Source: Bacilli bacterium | GTDB taxonomy: Bacteria; Bacillota_I; Bacilli_A; RFN20; CAG-826 | Reading direction: 5' to 3' | Assembly (NCBI GenBank): GCA_022482735.1 | Contig: JAKVOO010000001.1 | Location: forward strand, 243,699-307,698 | DNA length: 64,000 nucleotides | In this document: positions 57,966 to 64,000 of the stretch, piece after piece | Numbering within the stretch: the first letter of the stretch is position 1 | How the letters are laid out: each line of letters begins with the position of its first letter | Notes under the pieces: model-generated | Databases searched by the model: none | Told to the model about the DNA's origin: nothing | The model's input: only the letters and a program-made list of their open reading frames with translations | Program-made: the position numbers and the translations under genes

Positions 57966-58484
57966 CTAGTTTCTCCAATCTGGCAAAAGTTCTTTTTGCC
58001 TTAAATGCTTTCTAATTGGCCGATCGAACAAGCGGTTAAATTTCGTTGTCCATTGATCTTCCTGAACAATTTTTTCGGTTAAAACAACCGATAATCCAAT
58101 CTTATTAGCCACTACCACATCAGTCAATAGCTGATCGCCAATCAAAACTGTTTTTGCGACATCAATCTTCATCATCGCAATATATTGCAAAATCCGCTTT
58201 TTAAAAGGTTTACGCGCATTAGCTAAAAAGGGGAGATGCAACGAATCGGCGTAACGATTAACTCGTCCAGAATGATTGTTGGAAATTATAAAAACATCAA
58301 TGCCCGCAGCGAGCAAACGCTTAATTAACTCCTTAGCTTGGACCGAGGGCTCGAATAACTTATAGGAGTCGAGAGTATTATCTAAATCGACAATAACATT
58401 CTTGAAACCATGCTTTTTATAAAAATTGATATCAATATCATAGACGCTTTGAGCGTGGTAGGTTGGTCGAAATATTTTGAGCAT
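57966..58484 (-). CDS. yqeG: YqeG family HAD IIIA phosphatase
   Basis: 172 residues. HAD motif I VIVDLDNTLDSYK, motif II FIISNN, Lys in KPFKKRIL, motif III GDQLLTDVVVAN. First gene of the yqeG-yqeH-yhbY-nadD/yqeK-rsfS operon; an AGGAGA precedes the start. Substrate not established. Confidence 0.93.
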   Translation of the reverse strand: MLKIFRPTYHAQSVYDIDINFYKKHGFKNVIVDLDNTLDSYKLFEPSVQAKELIKRLLAAGIDVFIISNNHSGRVNRYADSLHLPFLANARKPFKKRILQYIAMMKIDVAKTVLIGDQLLTDVVVANKIGLSVVLTEKIVQEDQWTTKFNRLFDRPIRKHLRQKELLPDWRN

Positions 58485-58582
58485 AAACTCTCCTTATTTA
58501 TATTCTAATAAAATAATCGCTAATATAAAAGAAATATATCCTCACAAAAATAAATATTATATAATGGGAGCGAGGATGAAGT

Positions 58583-58849
58583 ATGAACGGAAATAAGCGT
58601 AGTGAGCCTAAAATTAGTATGTTCACAATTTATCGTGAACGTTTATCTACTTCTTTAGCTCTACTGGTGGCATTATTTTTGAACCCCGTTATTGCCCTGA
58701 TAATTGCTATCGGTAGCTTTGTTAGTATTCGTAACGATAGAACTAGCAATTTTCCTTTTTATGATACGGAAGACTATCAGTTTTCCATTATTACACTTGT
58801 CGTCGTTGCTATATATACGGTTGTCTACTTCATTTACATTGCTAAATAG
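58583..58849 (+). CDS. Small two-span membrane protein
   Basis: 88 residues, divergent from yqeG. GAGGATGAAGT gives the Shine-Dalgarno; TATAAT at 58560-58565 is the likely -10, giving a very short leader. Two hydrophobic segments (about 27-52 and 68-86) with a charged loop (RNDRTSN). No family recognised. A bidirectional terminator follows. Confidence 0.6.
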   Translation: MNGNKRSEPKISMFTIYRERLSTSLALLVALFLNPVIALIIAIGSFVSIRNDRTSNFPFYDTEDYQFSIITLVVVAIYTVVYFIYIAK

Positions 58850-58857
58850 CATTTATA

Positions 58858-58883
58858 AAAACGAGGTTAAACCTCGTTTTTTT
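58858..58883 (+). terminator. Bidirectional terminator between the small membrane gene and parC
   Basis: AAAAACGAGGTT and AACCTCGTTTTTTT are complementary and work on either strand. The corrected parC stop lies at its edge. Confidence 0.85.
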
Positions 58884-61474
58884 AGTCGCCCATCGCATCA
58901 AAAATACTGATTTGCTCATATTCATCGGCACTGCTTTCACTTGCATCGCCCGTCTTTTTCTGATGTTTTATTATCTGGCTGATAAGCAATAATCGAATCA
59001 TCAATAACTGGTAAACACTCTTTATAAATCGAGGCGATTTCTACACCATCAGCAAGAAAGTCCAAGTTCTTTTTGGCATATTTATCGATAGGGGTAACGT
59101 GAAAGTCATTAAGTATAAAATCAAAGGACTCGCCATTTGCTAAAAGTCCGCGCAATAGAACAAAACTAGCTGATTTATCGATTTTATCGATATAAAGAAG
59201 CGTTTGAGGATCACTTTTAAAGGCTTTAAAAGCATACTGAATTTTTCCTAGACGCGCTGTCAAATCAAAGTAATTTGAGTCGATAAATCGTGCATGTCCT
59301 TCCTTCGTAATCTCTAAAAGTTTAGACCGCTCTTGAGGAGCGAAAACTAGCATTGAAGAAATCTCCGTCTTTTTCAACCCATTTATAGCCTTAACTCCAC
59401 TCGCCTTAAGTGAAAGTATTGAAACATCATTTTCGTTAAATAACGAACATGTCCCATTATTGCAAGCGACAAGAATCGATGAATTACCAGTCGTGACATC
59501 CACGCCAACCAATTCATCATCCCGTGCCAAACGCATACAGTTAATCGGACGTGAATAGCGGGTTAAGGAGAAATCGCTAACAACCGTGCGCTTGATTTGT
59601 CCATGTTTACTTATCAAGGCAAAATACAAATCACTTCTAACTGTACGGGCACTAAAAACTGCGATGCACTTTTCATTACCATCAAGCGTAACAATGGTAT
59701 TTAAATGCTTTCCTTCATCTTTCCACTTACCATCAGCTATTTCATAGACGGGAACGATTAAATAATTGCCTAAAGAGGTAAAAATTATCAGATTGTCGGT
59801 AGTAAAACTGGCGCCACTAGCAATTAGTGAATCACCATTTTTCACTCCCGGAAGACAGTTGTCTCCACTGCTTTTAAAACTTTTAAGCGAAGAGCGTTTA
59901 ATATAACCATCGCGCGTAAGGGCAATCATCACTTCTTCTTTTGCGATTAAGTCCCGCTTATCAATTTGAATAATTTCGCCACGATCCTCAACTTTTGAAC
60001 GACGATCGTCGCCGTACTTTTTGTTGATGTCTTTAAGGTCATCTATAATTACTCGATTAAGTTTATTCTCATCAGCAAGAATTCCTTCTAATGTCTCGAT
60101 ATCGATTAAAAGCGACTTCTTCTCCTCCTGCAATACTGTGACATCTGTATTAGTTAATTTGTAAAGTTGCAACATAACAATGGCTTCTGCTTGCTCATTA
60201 GAAAAGGCAAACCGACTGATTAAATTATCCTTGGCATCAGCCTTATTGTTACTGGAGCGAATCGTATGTACAACTTCGTCAAGCATTGATATTGCTTTAA
60301 TCAAGCCTTCAACCAAATGTAACCGGCCTTTAAATTTTTCTAGATCAAACTCCGAACGGCGACGAATAACTTCAATCTGATGATTGATATAGGCATCGAC
60401 CATTCCTAATAAGTTTAGAGTTTTGGGTCGATACCCCTCAATGGCAACCATATTGGCTGTATACGAAGTACGAAGTTGCGTCTTGTTAAATAAGTATTCA
60501 GAAATAACATTGATGTCAGTGTCTTTTTTAACATCAATAACAATTGACAAACCTTTGCGGTCACTTTCATCACGAACCTCAATCACGCCATCAATATTAT
60601 GATTATGAGCGATAACATCAATCTCTTTCAATACGGAGCTCTTGTTTACGCCATAAGGAATTTCAGTAATAACAATTTGGTTGATTTCCTTATCAAAGCG
60701 AATTTCACTTTTGGCGGCAATTTCGATGCGTCCATGCCCAGTTTCATAGATTGAATCTAATCCCTCTGAACGATAGATAATTCCGCCCGTCGGAAAATCC
60801 GGGCCAAGGACAAATTGCCGTAAATCGGCATTGGTCGCCCGTTTATGATTAATCCGATAGATAATTGCCGCAATTAATTCCCGCAAATTGTGCGGAGGAA
60901 TATCGGTAGCTACTCCAACGGCAATACCTTGCGAGCCATTGGCTAGTAAATTGGGGAAGCGGGCTGGTAAGACCATTGGTTCGAGCGAAGAGTCATCAAA
61001 AGTTAATTGCATATCGACCGTATTCTTCTTAATATCTCGTACCATTTCTTCGGCAATTTCACTTAGGCGAGCCTCAGTGTAACGATAGGCTGCAGGCGGG
61101 TCACCGTCGATACTGCCGTTATTGCCTTGAAAATCGATTAAAGGATATCGCATAACCCAATTTTGGCTCATGCGGGCCAAAGCTTCATAAATTGATGAAT
61201 CACCATGAGGATGATATTTACCCATAACTGATCCAACTGTGTGGGCACATTTTTTCGTTGGCTTAGAAAAAAGATTGCCTTCATCAAACATAGCAAAAAT
61301 AATTCTTCTTTGAACTGGTTTCATCCCATCACGCGCATCGGGAATTGCCCGATTTTGAATAACATCCTTGGCATAAATACCAAATCGTTCCCCCATGATG
61401 TCATCCATCGGCGTTTCGACGATATTTTCAACCACTTCTTCAACTGGCTTAATATTACTTTTCTTCTTTGCCAT
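58882..61474 (-). CDS. parC: DNA topoisomerase IV subunit A (C-terminal frameshift)
   Basis: Decatenates daughter chromosomes with ParE. KDVIQNRAIPDARDGMKPVQRRI, the catalytic Tyr in AAYRYTEARLS, and the QGIAVGVATDIPPHNL region are typical, followed by coiled coil and a C-terminal beta-pinwheel. The frame stops early at 58937 through an extra T (plus strand) in the run 58955-58959. Removing it gives SEKTGDASESSADEYEQ and ends IFDAMGD at 58882. About 863 residues. ParE precedes it with adjoining ends. Confidence 0.93.
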
Positions 61475-63445
61475 TTAGCGCACCTCTTCAATAAATGAAT
61501 CTGTGGCATTGAAATCAATATTTTCTTCAATCCACTTACGGCGATTGCTAGCATCTTTTCCCATAAGAATGCCAACCCGTTTTTCCACTAACAACGGATC
61601 CTCGATATTCACTCTAACTAACATCCGTGTCCGGGGATTCATCGTTGTTTCCCAAAGCTGATCGGAATTCATTTCGCCTAGTCCCTTGTAGCGGTTTATC
61701 TTGTAATTCGAACCAATTTTAACTTTGGCTTCAGCTAAGGAGGCGTCATCCCAAGCGTATTGATAAACAATTTCTTTATTTACTTCCTTATGAACTCGAT
61801 AAAGCGGTGGAACCGCGATGTAGACACTGCCATTTTTTATTAGAGGTTTCATATAATGATAGAAAAATGTCAAAAGCAAAGTTTGAATATGGGCTCCATC
61901 TGTATCGGCATCAGTCATGATAATAATCTTTCCATAATGAGCGTCATCAATGTCAAAATCAGTACCAATACCAGCACCGATAGTATTTATTAAAGTCGCA
62001 AATTCTTCATTTTTTAACATTTTATCCATCGTGTTTGTATCAGTATTCAAAGGTTTTCCACGAAGAGGTAAAATCGCTTGATGAATGCGATCGCGTCCCG
62101 TTCTAGCGGTTCCTCCTGCCGATTCACCTTCGACGATAAAAAGCTCGTTGCTTTTATAATCTTTGCTCTGCGCCGGAGTTAATTTACCGGAGAGAATTAT
62201 GTCATTGCGGGGCTTTTTGCTCTTGCGTGCCTCATCTTTAGCCTTGCGCGCCGCTAATCTAGCATTTTGAGCATCGATGCATTTTTTAATTAAACTAACG
62301 GCAAATTCATGGTGCTCCTTTAGATAATAAGTCAAATTAGTGTAGACAAAGTTATTAACCGCTGTCATCGCATCAGGCGTTCCTAATTTCCCTTTGGTCT
62401 GTCCTTCAAATTCAAGTATCTCCTCAGGTATTCTTAACGAAATAATCGCAGTTAATCCTTCGCGAATATCTCCGCCTTCCAATTTCATTTTCCCTCGCAA
62501 AAGACTATTATCAACTGCAAAATCATTAACCGCCCTGGTAAGCCCCATCCGCAGTCCAGTTTCATGAGTTCCACCATCATGGGTACGAACATTGTTGACG
62601 TAACTTAAAACTGTTTCTCCGTAATCGCCATTGCAATACTGCATTGCCAATTCCATTTGAATCGGCTCTAAATTATTGTTGCGATCGGATGAATTATAGA
62701 CATCATCAAAAGAAATAATGTCGCTCATCGGCTCTTTATTTTGATTAATTACGCCTATATACTGACTGAGCCCATCTTCGTAAAAGAAATCTTCGCTTAA
62801 TCCGTTGCGCTCGTCAACGACGTAAAAGTGGACTTTCTTTAACAAAAATGCACTTTCTTGCAAATGGTTGCAAATTGTATCCCATTTAAAATCGATGGTC
62901 GAAAAAATCTTGGCATCCGGCTTAAAAGTTACAAGTGTGCCATGACGGTTGGTATTGCCGACGATTTCTAGGGGCACTACTAATCTGCCACCATTTTCAA
63001 AACGCAAATGATGAATTTTACCGTCGCGATAAACTGTCACATCGCAGTATTCACTTAAAGCATTGGTTACTGAAGCCCCAACCCCGTGTAAACCTGCGCT
63101 AGTTTTATATGCCGACTCCGTAAATTTTCCTCCAGAATGAAGCGTGGAAAAAATAAGTTGCACCGCAGGAATTTTTGTTTTCTTATGGATACCAACCGGA
63201 ATTCCCCGACCTTCATCTTGAACACTGATTGATCCATCTTTATGAATCGTAACCGTAATTTTGTCGCCAAAACCCGACATAGCCTCATCAACCGAGTTAT
63301 CGACAACTTCCCAAACAAGGTGATGAAGACCTGTGGCATTCGTCGAGCCAATGTACATCGCTGGCCGTTTACGAACCCCCTCTAGTCCTTCAAGAACCTC
63401 AATGCTGTCTTCGTTATAGTTGTTATAATTAATTTTATCTGCCAC
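61475..63445 (-). CDS. parE: DNA topoisomerase IV subunit B
   Basis: 656 residues. GHKL ATPase (EVVDNSVDEAMSG, DEGRGIPVGIHK, AYKTSAGLHGVGASVTNALS), transducer, and TOPRIM (FIVEGESAGGTA; IIMTDADTDGAHI). The parE rather than gyrB choice rests on the AYKTS form and on the divergent plsY neighbour, as in Bacillus. The Shine-Dalgarno is GGAGG before the start at 63445. No frameshift. Confidence 0.93.
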   Translation of the reverse strand: MADKINYNNYNEDSIEVLEGLEGVRKRPAMYIGSTNATGLHHLVWEVVDNSVDEAMSGFGDKITVTIHKDGSISVQDEGRGIPVGIHKKTKIPAVQLIFSTLHSGGKFTESAYKTSAGLHGVGASVTNALSEYCDVTVYRDGKIHHLRFENGGRLVVPLEIVGNTNRHGTLVTFKPDAKIFSTIDFKWDTICNHLQESAFLLKKVHFYVVDERNGLSEDFFYEDGLSQYIGVINQNKEPMSDIISFDDVYNSSDRNNNLEPIQMELAMQYCNGDYGETVLSYVNNVRTHDGGTHETGLRMGLTRAVNDFAVDNSLLRGKMKLEGGDIREGLTAIISLRIPEEILEFEGQTKGKLGTPDAMTAVNNFVYTNLTYYLKEHHEFAVSLIKKCIDAQNARLAARKAKDEARKSKKPRNDIILSGKLTPAQSKDYKSNELFIVEGESAGGTARTGRDRIHQAILPLRGKPLNTDTNTMDKMLKNEEFATLINTIGAGIGTDFDIDDAHYGKIIIMTDADTDGAHIQTLLLTFFYHYMKPLIKNGSVYIAVPPLYRVHKEVNKEIVYQYAWDDASLAEAKVKIGSNYKINRYKGLGEMNSDQLWETTMNPRTRMLVRVNIEDPLLVEKRVGILMGKDASNRRKWIEENIDFNATDSFIEEVR

Positions 63446-63503
63446 AGAACATCCTCCAAAAATCCAAAACAGCCCTTAAAATCTAGTATAATTATATCAA
63501 AGT

Positions 63504-63532
63504 TTGCAATTTGCTACTAGGGTAAATATAAT
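63504..63532 (+). promoter_or_regulatory. Sigma-A promoter of plsY
   Basis: TTGCAA (63504-63509), a 17-base spacer, TATAAT (63527-63532), then CTGGAGGG and ATG 63561. Divergent from parE. Confidence 0.85.
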
Positions 63533-63560
63533 GGTAAAGTTAACTGGAGGGCAAATAAAA

Positions 63561-64000
63561 TGCCAACTTTACTTTTGACTATTATCGTTTATTTACTTGC
63601 TATCGTTTTGAGTTATTTGTTGGGATCTATTTCCACTTCAATTATTGTCAGTAAACATTTTTATCATAAAGATATCCGAGAATTTGGCTCTAAAAATGCC
63701 GGTGGAACAAATGTTGGCCGCGTATTGGGAAAAAAAGCTGGAATCGTGGTGATTCTTATCGATATGGCAAAGGCTGCTTTTGTCTATTGGGGTGTATATT
63801 TGTTAGTGAAAATACCCGCCCTAAATGATGTTTTTGCCCCTGATTTATTGATATCATTAGCAATTACAGCGTTACTAATCGGCCATTGTTATCCGCTATT
63901 CTTTAATTTTCGGGGCGGAAAAGCCGTAAGCACTCTCGCCGGATTTACCATAGCAAGCAATTGGATATTTACAATAACCGGTCTACTAATTTTTCTTGGT
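63561..64000 (+). CDS. plsY: Acyl-phosphate:glycerol-3-phosphate acyltransferase PlsY, 3'-truncated
   Basis: First 146 codons; the gene runs off the right edge. Hydrophobic N-terminus, then the PlsY motifs LLGSISTSIIVSK, DIREFGSKNAGGTNVGRVLGKK and IGHCYPLFFNFRGGKAVST, conserved catalytic and substrate-binding segments. It makes lysophosphatidic acid from acyl-phosphate and glycerol 3-phosphate at the membrane. GGAGGG precedes ATG 63561. Confidence 0.94.

Noticed and set aside
61475..63445. gyrB-gyrA instead of parE-parC
   Set aside because: The AYKTSAGLHGVG form, the lack of neighbouring recF/dnaN and the divergent plsY favour parE-parC.

Overview
The window is an AT-rich bacterial chromosome segment from a low-GC Gram-positive lineage, most likely a relative of the Mollicutes (Acholeplasma, Izemoplasma or RF39-like Tenericutes). 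The evidence is Firmicutes-type gene order (lon-ysxC; rplU-prp-rpmA; nusB-xseA-xseB-dxs-recN; yqeG-yqeH-yhbY-nadD-yqeK-rsfS; plsY divergent from parE-parC), CIRCE operators, a valine T-box, a SecDF fusion, a NadD-YqeK fusion, and many small lipoproteins with Ser/Thr/Asp-rich linkers. TGA is used as a natural stop (obg, xerD, ogt, prp), so the standard code applies. No rRNA, tRNA, prophage or CRISPR array was seen. The exact taxon is inferred.

Layout. 1-6050: exported accessory proteins (M6-type metalloprotease, endonuclease I lipoprotein, unknown lipoprotein, lipoprotein with a ComEC-like metallo-beta-lactamase domain) plus a sugar acetyltransferase. 6068-9804: small membrane and DUF proteins, a methyltransferase, Ogt and a helical-repeat protein. 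9891-16473: protein quality control (trigger factor, Lon, YsxC, GroES-GroEL under two CIRCE operators). 16551-20275: T-box/valS, a small double-glycine-leader peptide gene, radC. 20335-29249: rplU-prp-rpmA, glycosyltransferase, obg, ruvAB, a membrane protein, secDF. 29291-39377: recJ, a large Big2 lipoprotein, rel, hisS, tkt. 39378-42250: an accessory gap with a decayed IS3-family element and an AAA/DUF4143 ATPase. 42303-53923: Asp23-family protein, nusB, xseAB, dxs, recN, dinB, xerD, deoB and an ABC importer lacking an ATPase. 54073-54687: a PemK-like protein. 55104-63445, minus strand: the yqeG-rsfS ribosome/NAD cluster, then parE-parC. The right edge cuts plsY.

Sequence quality. At least fourteen conserved genes or gene parts are broken by frameshifts (M6 protease x2, MBL lipoprotein, groEL, valS, glycosyltransferase, obg x3, ruvA, ruvB, rel, dinB, parC; perhaps two more at the rel N-terminus). 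Every one is a single EXTRA base, nearly always lengthening a mononucleotide run, and none is a deletion. Homologous reading resumes exactly when one base is removed. The simplest reading is insertion-type sequencing or assembly error, so these genes are annotated across the breaks as intact.

The most interesting candidate novelty is the 58-residue peptide at 19412-19588: a short double-glycine leader, a hydrophobic core and a polar tail, with its Shine-Dalgarno inside the terminator hairpin that follows valS. Other points are the transporter without an ATPase, the surface-anchored ComEC-like hydrolase, tandem CIRCE operators, and an IS3 relic carrying TGA where transposases usually have Trp.
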